Positions 31,479 through 38,777 of a stretch of 64,000 nucleotides of DNA are shown piece after piece; the first letter of the stretch is position 1; every line of letters starts with the position of its first letter. Source of the stretch: Actinomycetota bacterium (GTDB taxonomy: Bacteria > Actinomycetota > Acidimicrobiia > Acidimicrobiales > Iamiaceae); NCBI GenBank assembly GCA_019639075.1, contig JAHBSO010000007.1, positions 62,001 to 126,000 of the forward strand, read 5' to 3'. A program made the translations under genes and the position numbers. The notes beneath the pieces are model-generated. The model was not told the DNA's origin. It searched no databases and worked only from the letters and a program-made list of their open reading frames with translations.

Positions 31479-33491
31479 CTACCGGAGGAAGGCGGCGGCG
31501 ACGCCGGCGTCGACGGGGACGAGCAGCCCGGTGGTGTGGCTCAGCTCGTCCGAGCAGAGCACCGAGACGGCGTTGGCGACGTGCTCGGGAAGGACCTCGC
31601 GCTTGAGCAGGGTGCGCTGCGCGTAGAACTCCCCCAGCTCCTCCTCGGGTACGCCGTAGACCGCGGCCCGCTGCGCGCCCCAGCCGCCGGCGAAGATGCC
31701 GCTCCCCCGCACGACGCCGTCGGGGTTCACGCCGTTGACCCGGATGCCGTGCTCGCCCAACTCGGCGGCGAGGAGCCGCACCTGGTGGGCCTGGTCGGCC
31801 TTGGTGGCCGAGTAGGCGACGTTGTTGGGGCCGGCGAACTGCGCGTTCTTCGAGGCGATGTAGACGATGTCGCCCCCGACGCCCTGGGCGACCATCGCCC
31901 GGGCCGCGGCCCGGGCGACCAGGAAGCTGCCCTTGGCCATGACGTCGTGCTGGACGTCCCAGTCCTCCTCGGTCGTCTCCAGCAGCGGCTTGGAGATCGA
32001 CAGCCCGGCGTTGTTCACCACCAGGTCGATCCCGCCGAAGGCCAGCAGGGTGGCGTCGACCGCGGCCTGCACCGCCGCGGGGTCGGTCACGTCGCAGGCC
32101 ACGCCCCGGGCCACGTCCGGGCCGCCGATGTCCGCCGCGGCCTCGGCGGCCCGTCCGGCGTCGAGGTCGGCGATCACCACCGAAGCGCCGTCGGCCGCCA
32201 GCCGGGCGGCGATGGCCCGACCGATCCCGCTCGCCGCGCCGGTGACGAGCGCGATGCGCCCGGCGTGGCGCTTCGGCTTCGGGAGGCGCTGCAGCTTGGC
32301 CTCCTCGAGCGCCCAGTACTCGATGCGGAACTTCTCGGCCTCGGAGATCGGGGCGTAGGTCGACACCGACTCGGCCCCGCGCATGACGTTGATGGCGTTG
32401 ACGTAGAACTCGCCGGCGACCCGCGCCGTCTGGGCGTCCTTGCCGTAGGAGAACATCCCGATGCCCGGCACGAGGACGATCAGCGGATCGGCGCCCCGCA
32501 TGGCCGGGGAGTCCGCCGTGGCGTGGCGGTCGTAGTAGGCGGCGTAGTCGGCCCGATAGGCGTCGTGGAGCGCGGCGAGCTCGTCGTCGGTGACGTCGGC
32601 CGGGACGACGAGGGGCTTCACCTTCGTGCGCAGGAAGTGGTCCGGGCACGAGGTCCCCAGTTCCACCAGCCGTTCGAGCTCCTCCCGGGCGACGAAGTCG
32701 AGCACGACGTCGGTGTCGGTGAAGTGGCCGACCATCCGGTGGTCGCGCGACGCCACCCCGCGCAGGCGCGGCGCCAGCGCGGCGGCGATCGCCCGTCGCT
32801 CGCCCTCGGGTCGGGCCTCGCGCCCCGGCACGACCGGGCCGAACGGTTCGGCCACGCCGTGGGCGGCGAGGTGGGCGGCGGCGGTGTCGATGATCCACCG
32901 ACTGTTGGCCTCGGCCTCGTCGCTGGTGGCCCCCCAGGCGGTGATGCCGTGGCCGCCGAGGATCACCCCGATCGCGTCGGGGTGGGCGTCGTGGATGGCG
33001 GCGATGTCCAACCCGAGCTGGAACCCGGGTCGCCGCCACGGGACCCAGCGCACCCGATCGCCGTAGATCTCCTTGGTGAGCTGCTCGCCGTCGGCCGAGG
33101 TCGCGATGGCGATGCCCGCGTCGGGGTGGAGGTGGTCGACGTGGGGGGCAGCCACGAGGCCGTGCATCGCGGTGTCGATCGAGGGCGCCGCGCCACCCTT
33201 GCCGAAGCAGCAGTGGTCGAACGCGGCGACCATCTCGTCCTCGCGCTCGACGCCGGGGTACACGTCGACGAGCGCGCGGAGGCGGTCGAGCCGCAGCACG
33301 GCCAGGCCGGACTCGGTGAGCGTGCCCAGGTCGCCGCCCGAGCCCTTCACCCAGAGCAGCTCGGTCTCGGTGCCGGTCACGGGGTCGATCGCCGTGCCCT
33401 TGGCCGAGGTGTTGCCGCCGGCGAAGTTGGTCGTCGTCGGATCGGCGCCGAGGCGGTTCGACCGGGCCAGGAGGTCGTCGACGGTGCTCAT
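31479..33491 (-). CDS. rhaEW: Bifunctional L-rhamnulose-1-P aldolase / L-lactaldehyde dehydrogenase
   Basis: 670 aa. The N-terminal class II aldolase domain (about 1-390) shows FAGGNTSAKG, HGLVAAPHVDHLHPD with candidate zinc ligands among H110, H117, H120 and H122, and GGHGITAWG. The C-terminal short-chain dehydrogenase domain (about 411-670) has TGAASGIG at 417-424, VVNNAGLSISKPL and the active-site YSATK. The fusion matches the RhaEW type, which splits rhamnulose-1-phosphate into DHAP and L-lactaldehyde and oxidises the aldehyde to L-lactate. The ATG overlaps the rhaI stop as ATGA. The open frame runs on upstream into rhaI but the ATG at 33491 is the family start. Confidence 0.94.
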   Translation of the reverse strand: MSTVDDLLARSNRLGADPTTTNFAGGNTSAKGTAIDPVTGTETELLWVKGSGGDLGTLTESGLAVLRLDRLRALVDVYPGVEREDEMVAAFDHCCFGKGGAAPSIDTAMHGLVAAPHVDHLHPDAGIAIATSADGEQLTKEIYGDRVRWVPWRRPGFQLGLDIAAIHDAHPDAIGVILGGHGITAWGATSDEAEANSRWIIDTAAAHLAAHGVAEPFGPVVPGREARPEGERRAIAAALAPRLRGVASRDHRMVGHFTDTDVVLDFVAREELERLVELGTSCPDHFLRTKVKPLVVPADVTDDELAALHDAYRADYAAYYDRHATADSPAMRGADPLIVLVPGIGMFSYGKDAQTARVAGEFYVNAINVMRGAESVSTYAPISEAEKFRIEYWALEEAKLQRLPKPKRHAGRIALVTGAASGIGRAIAARLAADGASVVIADLDAGRAAEAAADIGGPDVARGVACDVTDPAAVQAAVDATLLAFGGIDLVVNNAGLSISKPLLETTEEDWDVQHDVMAKGSFLVARAAARAMVAQGVGGDIVYIASKNAQFAGPNNVAYSATKADQAHQVRLLAAELGEHGIRVNGVNPDGVVRGSGIFAGGWGAQRAAVYGVPEEELGEFYAQRTLLKREVLPEHVANAVSVLCSDELSHTTGLLVPVDAGVAAAFLR

Positions 33492-34654
33492 GCGCCCCAC
33501 CCGGCCTGGTCGCCGCCCACCCGCTCGGCGGCGATGCGCTCCTGGTACCCGCTGGCGCGGTACGCGGCCATGGGGTCGGCGGGCAGGCCCCGTCCGGCCC
33601 GCCACTCGGCCAGGTCGGCCCGGACGTCGGTGGCGAACGCGTCCATGAAGATCCCGTTCGCGGCCAGCACGTCGCCGGCCGCCTCGGCCTCGGCCAGCGC
33701 GGCGCGGTCGACGAGCAGCGCCTTCGCCGTGGTCTCCTGCACGTTGAGGACGCTGCGGATCTGCCCGGGGATCTTCTCCTCGATGTTGTGGCACTGGTCG
33801 AGCATGAAGCTCACCTCCGAGTCGGGGCCGTAGCCGCCGCCGCGGACCACCTCGAAGAGGATCCGGAAGAGCTGGAACGGGTCGGCCGCCCCCACGATCA
33901 GGTCGTCGTCCGCGTAGAAGCGCGAGTTGAAGTCGAACGCGCCCAGCCGGCCGAGCCGGAGGAGCTGCATCACGATGAACTCGATGTTGGTGCCGGGGGC
34001 GTGGTGGCCGGTGTCGAGGCAGACGACGGCCCGCTCCCCGAGGGCCAGGCACTGCACGTAGCTCGTCCCCCAGTCGGGGACGTCGGTGGCGTAGAACGCC
34101 GGCTCGAAGAACTTGTACTCCAGCACGAGACGCTGGTGGTCGCCGAGCCGGCGGTACACCTGCGCGAGCGAGTCGGCCAGCCGATCCTGGCGGTCCCGGA
34201 GGTCGCCCTGGCCCGGGTAGTTGAGGCCGTCGGGCAGCCAGACCTTGAGGTCGCAGCTCCCGGTCCGGTCCATGAGGTCGACGCACTCGACCGCGTGGGC
34301 GATCGCCTTCGCCCGCACCCGCTCGTCGTGGTGGCAGAAGCTGCCGAGCTTGTAGTCGTCGTCCTGGAACGTGTTCGTGTTGATGGTGCCGAGCCGCACG
34401 CCGAGGCCCTCGGCGTGCTCGGCCAGCTTCGCCACGTCGTCGACCCGGTCCCACGGGATGTGCAGCGCCACCGACGGGGCCAAGCCGGTCACGTCGTTCA
34501 CCTGCGCGGCGTCGGCGAGCTTCTCGAACGGATCCCGCGGCACCCCGGGCTGGGCGAACACCTTGAAGCGGGTGCCGGAGTTCCCGAAGGCCCAGGACGG
34601 CAGTTCGATGGCCTGGTGTTCCAGCTGGTCGGCGATGTCGGCGAATCGAGGCAT
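33488..34654 (-). CDS. rhaI: L-rhamnose isomerase, RhaI type
   Basis: 388 aa, TIM-barrel metal-dependent isomerase converting L-rhamnose to L-rhamnulose. It belongs to the RhaI group (distinct from E. coli RhaA): IELPSWAFGNSGTRFKVF at the N-terminus, LGTINTNTFQDDDYKLGSFC, LVLEYKFFEPAFYATDVPDW with a metal-ligand Glu, VVCLDTGHHAPGTNIEF with Asp and His ligands, and GAFDFNSRFYADDDLIVG. The length fits the family. It lies second in the operon after the GH78 gene (4-bp gap) and is coupled to rhaEW by ATGA. Together with RhaB and RhaEW it completes a phosphorylated rhamnose pathway. No RhaM mutarotase gene is present. Confidence 0.95.
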   Translation of the reverse strand: MPRFADIADQLEHQAIELPSWAFGNSGTRFKVFAQPGVPRDPFEKLADAAQVNDVTGLAPSVALHIPWDRVDDVAKLAEHAEGLGVRLGTINTNTFQDDDYKLGSFCHHDERVRAKAIAHAVECVDLMDRTGSCDLKVWLPDGLNYPGQGDLRDRQDRLADSLAQVYRRLGDHQRLVLEYKFFEPAFYATDVPDWGTSYVQCLALGERAVVCLDTGHHAPGTNIEFIVMQLLRLGRLGAFDFNSRFYADDDLIVGAADPFQLFRILFEVVRGGGYGPDSEVSFMLDQCHNIEEKIPGQIRSVLNVQETTAKALLVDRAALAEAEAAGDVLAANGIFMDAFATDVRADLAEWRAGRGLPADPMAAYRASGYQERIAAERVGGDQAGWGA

Positions 34655-34658
34655 GGGT

Positions 34659-36932
34659 TCAGCTCCTGCTGGTGAACGTGTGGCGGCCGGCGCCCACGGT
34701 CTCGGTGCGGCCGTCGGACAGCGTCACGTCCGCGACGACGCCGTCGGGGACGACGACCTCGCTCACGATGGTCGAGCCGTCGCGTCGCCACCCCGACCCG
34801 ACGAGGCCGTGGCGGGTGCGCAGCGTGCCTCGGGCGTGGTCGAGGCCGGGGCCGGGGGTCGGGCGCAGCGCGAGGCGGGTGTAACCGGGTTCGGCCGGGT
34901 TGATGCCGGCGACGACCTTGTACAGCCAGTCGGCCACGGCGCCCAGCGCGTAGTGGTTGAAGCTCGTCATCTCGCCCGGGTTGATCGAACCGTCCGGGAG
35001 CATCGAGTCCCAGCGCTCCCAGATCGTGGTCGCGCCCATCGACACCGGGTAGAGCCACGACGGGCAGCTCGGTTCGAGGAGCAGGCGGTAGGCGGCGTCG
35101 ACGTGGCCGGTCTCCGACAGCGCCCACGTCACGTACGGGGTGCCGGCGAAGCCGGTGGAGACGCGGTACCCGTTCTCGGCGACGACCTCGGCCAGCCGCT
35201 CGCCGGCGCGCGCCCGCTGCTCGTCGTCGAGCAGCCCGAACGAGATCGCCAGGGCGTACACGGTGGCGCAGTCGGACCGGACCCGGCCGTCCTCGTCCAC
35301 GTAGTGCGCCCCGAACGCCTCCCGGGTCCGGGCGGCCAGCGCCCGCCACCGCTCCGCGTCGTCGGTGAGGCCGAGGATCGTGGCCGCCTCGGCCGCGAAC
35401 CGGGCCGACCGGTGCAGGCACGCGGTCGCGACGACACCGGGATCGGCCTTGGCCTTCCCTGGCGCGTCCGGCGGTGCGTCCGGATCGAGCCAGTCCCCGA
35501 GCTGCACGTCCCCGTCCCAGAGACCGGTCTCGGACAGCCGGGGCTCGATGGACGAGAGGTGCAGGACCATCGCGGGATAGTGGGCGGCGAGCCGGTCCCG
35601 GTCGCCGAACGCCCACCAGAGCGCCTCGGCGACCCACACCGCGGCATCGCCCCACACCGCCTTCGGCCCCTTCCAGGACTCGAAGATCGCCGCGTAGTCC
35701 GCGTTGAAGAAGGCCATGATGTCGGGCACGACGAGCGGGACCGACGAACGATCGTCGTGGCGGGTCTCGGCCTCGAGGTCGAGCAACCAGTCGTGGAGCA
35801 GGTCCTCGCAGTCGAACTGGTGCACCGCGGTCGCCGCGTAGACGGCGATGTCGCCGGTCCACCCCATGCGTTCGTCGCGCTGCGGGCAGTCGGTGGGCAG
35901 GTCGAGGAAGTTCCCCCGCTGGGACCACATCGAGTTGGCGACGAGCCGCTCCACCCGGGGATCGGAGCACTCGAAGGTCGCCGTGGGCTCCATGTCGCTG
36001 TGGACCACGACCGCGACGAGGGCGTCGGGGTCGGGCTCGCCGGGCCAGCCGGTCACCTCGACGTAGCGGAACCCGTGGAAGGTCGCCGTCGGTTCGAACA
36101 CGTCCGGCCCGCCGGAGCAGACGAACGTGTCCGTCGCCTTCGCGGCGCGGAGCGGTCGGGTCCCCAGCTCACCGTCCTCCAGCACCTCGGCGTGGCGCAG
36201 CACCACCTCGGTGCCGGCCGGCGCGGTCACCGTCGCCCGGACCCACCCGACGAGGTTCTGGCCGAAGTCGACGAGCAGCTTCCCGCCCGGCGACGTCCAG
36301 CTCCCCACCGGACGCAGCTCCTGCTGGCGACGGACCGCAGGGGCGAGGTCGGCGACGAGCGTCGACCGGTCCAGGTCGACGACCCGGACCGGCAGCGGAT
36401 CGGGCGCCGCGCCGCGCCGGCGGGCGTCGATCGTCTGACCGCCGTAGAGGGACGCCGACGGGCTGTCGGTGCGGTGCCCGGTCCAGTCCGGTCCGGTGCC
36501 GACCACCTGGGCGGATCCGTCCCGGTAGCGGACGACGAGCACGGCCAGGAAGGCCAGCTCCTCGCCGTAGTCGAGCTTCGCCTCCATGAACCCGAGCTCG
36601 CCCCGGTACCACCCGGGCGCGACGCGCACCGAGATCCGGTTGCGGGCGGCGACGAGGTGGGTGACGTCGTGGCGCTGCACGCGCAGCCGCCACTGGTAGG
36701 AGGTCCACCCCGGGGCGAGGACGGCATCGGACACGGGGCGCTCGTTGATCGCCATCTCGTAGGTGCCGTGCGCCGTGGCCCACAGCGCCGCGTCGGTGAC
36801 CTGGGCCGGGTCCCCTCGGAGGTCGAACGAGGTCGAGAGCCCGACCACCTCCCACCGCTCGCCGTCGGCGACGATCGGCTGCGCCCGGTCGAGCTCGACG
36901 GGCAGGGCATCGTGGAGGTGAGCGGTCGTCAA
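34659..36932 (-). CDS. Alpha-L-rhamnosidase, GH78, short form
   Basis: 757 aa, without signal peptide. A TTG at 36932 is the only plausible start, with AGGA about 10 bp upstream. The N-terminal beta domain contains WATAHGTYEMAINERPVSDA, then APGWYRGELGFMEAK. VDFGQNLVGWVRATV precedes the (alpha/alpha)6 barrel with the GH78 signature LPTDCPQRDERMGWTGDIAV and MTSFNHYALGAVADWLYKVV. It lacks the extra N-terminal Ig-like domain of the GH78 at 17694. As first gene of the operon with rhaI, rhaEW and rhaB, it would release rhamnose directly to the pathway. Expression is probably repressed by the divergent DeoR protein. Confidence 0.92.
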   Translation of the reverse strand: MTTAHLHDALPVELDRAQPIVADGERWEVVGLSTSFDLRGDPAQVTDAALWATAHGTYEMAINERPVSDAVLAPGWTSYQWRLRVQRHDVTHLVAARNRISVRVAPGWYRGELGFMEAKLDYGEELAFLAVLVVRYRDGSAQVVGTGPDWTGHRTDSPSASLYGGQTIDARRRGAAPDPLPVRVVDLDRSTLVADLAPAVRRQQELRPVGSWTSPGGKLLVDFGQNLVGWVRATVTAPAGTEVVLRHAEVLEDGELGTRPLRAAKATDTFVCSGGPDVFEPTATFHGFRYVEVTGWPGEPDPDALVAVVVHSDMEPTATFECSDPRVERLVANSMWSQRGNFLDLPTDCPQRDERMGWTGDIAVYAATAVHQFDCEDLLHDWLLDLEAETRHDDRSSVPLVVPDIMAFFNADYAAIFESWKGPKAVWGDAAVWVAEALWWAFGDRDRLAAHYPAMVLHLSSIEPRLSETGLWDGDVQLGDWLDPDAPPDAPGKAKADPGVVATACLHRSARFAAEAATILGLTDDAERWRALAARTREAFGAHYVDEDGRVRSDCATVYALAISFGLLDDEQRARAGERLAEVVAENGYRVSTGFAGTPYVTWALSETGHVDAAYRLLLEPSCPSWLYPVSMGATTIWERWDSMLPDGSINPGEMTSFNHYALGAVADWLYKVVAGINPAEPGYTRLALRPTPGPGLDHARGTLRTRHGLVGSGWRRDGSTIVSEVVVPDGVVADVTLSDGRTETVGAGRHTFTSRS

Positions 36933-36944
36933 GCTCGGTCGTCC

Positions 36945-36994
36945 TGTTCGATATTGTTCGACCTCACAGTACGGATCTTACTTGCTAGGGTCAA
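36945..36994 (-). promoter_or_regulatory. Predicted promoter and DeoR-type operator of the GH78-rhaI operon
   Basis: On the minus strand, TTGACC (36989-36994) and TACTGT (36966-36971) are 17 bp apart, a near-consensus promoter 34 bp upstream of the TTG start. Just downstream, the plus strand reads TGTTCGATATTGTTCGA (36945-36961): the heptamer TGTTCGA repeated with a 10-bp period, overlapping the expected transcription start. Repressors of the DeoR family commonly use such repeats, and the divergent gene encodes one. Confidence 0.6.
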
Positions 36995-37025
36995 CCATCT
37001 CCGCCAGCCATCCGGGATCGGACCG

Positions 37026-37787
37026 ATGACCGCCACCGAACGCTCCCTCGCTTCCGAACAACGACTGCGCTGGCTCGTCGACCGCCTCGATGGCGACGGC
37101 GCCGTCTCGATCTCCGACGCCGCCGACGCGCTCGACGTCAGTGCGATGACGATCCGACGGGACCTCGGGGAGCTCGAGGCCCGCGGCCAGGCCAAGCGGG
37201 TCCGCGGCGGCGCCCAGGCGATCGGCCCGCAGCCGTTCGCGGCGCGGTCCGACACCGCGACCCGGGCGAAGGCCGCGATCGCCGCGAAGGTCGCGGACCT
37301 CCTGCCCCGCAGCGGGGTGATCGCCCTCGACGCGTCGTCGACGGTGCAGCGGATCGCCCGGCGCCTCGAAGCAGCCCGGGACCTCACCGTCCTGACCAAC
37401 GGCCCCGACACCTTCGCCGCACTGGGCGACGTCCCCGGCCTCGTTCCGCTCCTCACCGGCGGCCAGCTCGACCTGCGCACCGGCAGCCTCGTCGGCCCGC
37501 TGGCCTGTCGTTCGGCCCAGGTGCTGCGCCCGGACGTCCTGTACCTCTCGGCCGCCGGGCTCGATCCCGCGGCGGGCACCTTCGAATCGACGCTGGAGGA
37601 GGCCGAGGTGAAGCGCCACCTCGCCGCCGGCGCCGACGAGGTCGTCGTCGCCGCCGACAGCACCAAGCTCGGCGCCCGGGCCACCGCCCTCGGCCTGCCC
37701 TGGGCCGACGTCGACCTGCTCGTCACCGACCTCGACCCCGACGACCCACGCCTCGACCCCTACCGCGACGCCGTCCGCCTCCTCTGA
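37026..37787 (+). CDS. DeoR family transcriptional regulator of rhamnose use
   Basis: 253 aa from the ATG at 37026. The N-terminal DeoR winged helix is clear: RLRWLVDRLDGDGAVSISDA, then LDVSAMTIRRDLGELEARGQ and a basic wing (KRVRGGAQ). The C-terminal effector domain is the ISOCOT/DeoR type, with GVIALDASSTVQRIARRL, LTVLTNGPD, LTGGQLDLRTGSLVGPLA and VVVAADSTKLG, which normally binds a phosphorylated sugar. By context the effector would be rhamnulose-1-phosphate. It is divergent from the GH78-rhaI operon across 93 bp containing the direct-repeat operator. The long upstream frame extension is antisense to GH78 and was discarded. Confidence 0.93.
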   Translation: MTATERSLASEQRLRWLVDRLDGDGAVSISDAADALDVSAMTIRRDLGELEARGQAKRVRGGAQAIGPQPFAARSDTATRAKAAIAAKVADLLPRSGVIALDASSTVQRIARRLEAARDLTVLTNGPDTFAALGDVPGLVPLLTGGQLDLRTGSLVGPLACRSAQVLRPDVLYLSAAGLDPAAGTFESTLEEAEVKRHLAAGADEVVVAADSTKLGARATALGLPWADVDLLVTDLDPDDPRLDPYRDAVRLL

Positions 37788-37803
37788 GGTGCCCACGCGG
37801 AGC

Positions 37804-37892
37804 GCACAGTTGGGGTCGGACCCCAACCGTGCGTCCTCGAACGGGAAGCGTCACTCCACGCGTGCACGGTTGGGGTCCGACCCCAACTGTGC
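37804..37892. repeat. Pair of 29-bp palindromic elements in inverted orientation
   Basis: Copy 1 (37804-37832) and copy 2 (37864-37892) are exact reverse complements of each other. Each is also a near-perfect palindrome: arms of 14 bp around one base, for example GCACAGTTGGGGTC against GACCCCAACCGTGC, with a single mismatch. A 31-bp spacer separates them. They fill the gap between the convergent stops of the DeoR gene and the amidohydrolase gene, so a bidirectional terminator or a paired REP-type element is the best reading. The GGGGTC..GACCCC core resembles short dispersed repeats of other bacteria. Confidence 0.75.
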
Positions 37893-37901
37893 GCACGCGG
37901 A

Positions 37902-38777
37902 TCAGATGCGGTAGGTGCGCTCCGCGGTGGTGGCGAAGACCTGGTCGCGGGCCTCCTCGTCGAGGTCGGCCAGCAGCTCGGCGAAGGTGGACCACAGCGC
38001 GTCGAGGGTGCCGTGCATGCCGTCGACCGGGAAGTTGCTGGCCACCATGCAGCGGTCGGGGCCGAACGACGTCAGCACGTGCTCGACCCACGGCCGGTAC
38101 GCGTCGGCCGAGATGGTGCCGAGCGGCATGGCCAGCCCGGAGATCTTGCAGATCACGTTCGGGCCGACATCGGCCAGCGCGGTCATGCCGTCCCGCCAGA
38201 GCGCGAACTCGGCGTCGTCGGCCGACCGCGGCCAGCCGGCGTGCTCCACCACCACGGTCAGGTCGTCGTCGCGGCGGGCGAGGACCGCGGCCACCTCGGC
38301 CAGCCGGTCCGGGTGGGTCATCACCTCGAACACGAGGTCGCGCTCGGCCAGAGCATCGAGCACCTCGCCCGCCGGCAGCGGATCGGGCGACCCGCCCATC
38401 GGCCGGACGCCCCGGAACCGGCTCGCGCCCATCTGGCGATCGATGGCCGCCACGGCGTCGGCCACCGTGTCGTGGGGCGGCAACCCGCCGACGATCGCGT
38501 GGGGCGCACCGCCCTCGTCGGCCCGGCGGTCGAGCTCCAGCGTCTCCTCGACCGAGTGCTGCCCGGTGGCCGCGGCCACGTTGACGATCCCGACGACCGG
38601 CCAGTCGCCGGACTCTCGTCGGTGGTCCTCGACGTCGAAGCGCCGGGCCATGCCGGTGACGTCGCCCATGCCCAGCCGGTCCCCGTCGCGCAGGTACGGG
38701 TACCAGTCGGTCCGGGCCGGGTCCCAGAGGTGGACGTGCGCATCGACGATGCGCTCGGGCCGCGGTGCCGGGCTCAT
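37902..38777 (-). CDS. Amidohydrolase family protein, lactonase type
   Basis: 291 aa, TIM-barrel amidohydrolase-2 fold similar to fuconolactonase/2-pyrone-4,6-dicarboxylate lactonase proteins. It has IVDAHVHLWDPARTDWYPYL (HxH metal motif at the first strand), FRGVRPMG, VVVEHAGWPRS and MVASNFPVDGMHGT, where the last strand carries the usual Asp near the C-terminus. It is predicted cytoplasmic. The ATG at 38777 overlaps the stop of the SDR gene (ATGA), so it belongs to the monooxygenase operon. In that setting it would open a lactone made by the Baeyer-Villiger enzyme. A sugar-lactone role linked to the neighbouring rhamnose locus is the main alternative. Confidence 0.87.
   Translation of the reverse strand: MSPAPRPERIVDAHVHLWDPARTDWYPYLRDGDRLGMGDVTGMARRFDVEDHRRESGDWPVVGIVNVAAATGQHSVEETLELDRRADEGGAPHAIVGGLPPHDTVADAVAAIDRQMGASRFRGVRPMGGSPDPLPAGEVLDALAERDLVFEVMTHPDRLAEVAAVLARRDDDLTVVVEHAGWPRSADDAEFALWRDGMTALADVGPNVICKISGLAMPLGTISADAYRPWVEHVLTSFGPDRCMVASNFPVDGMHGTLDALWSTFAELLADLDEEARDQVFATTAERTYRI

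Noticed and set aside
31479..34454. 991-residue open frame that would join rhaI sequence to rhaEW
   Set aside because: The first 320 residues are antisense-like nonsense in a frame different from rhaI. The ATG at 33491 gives the correct family N-terminus.
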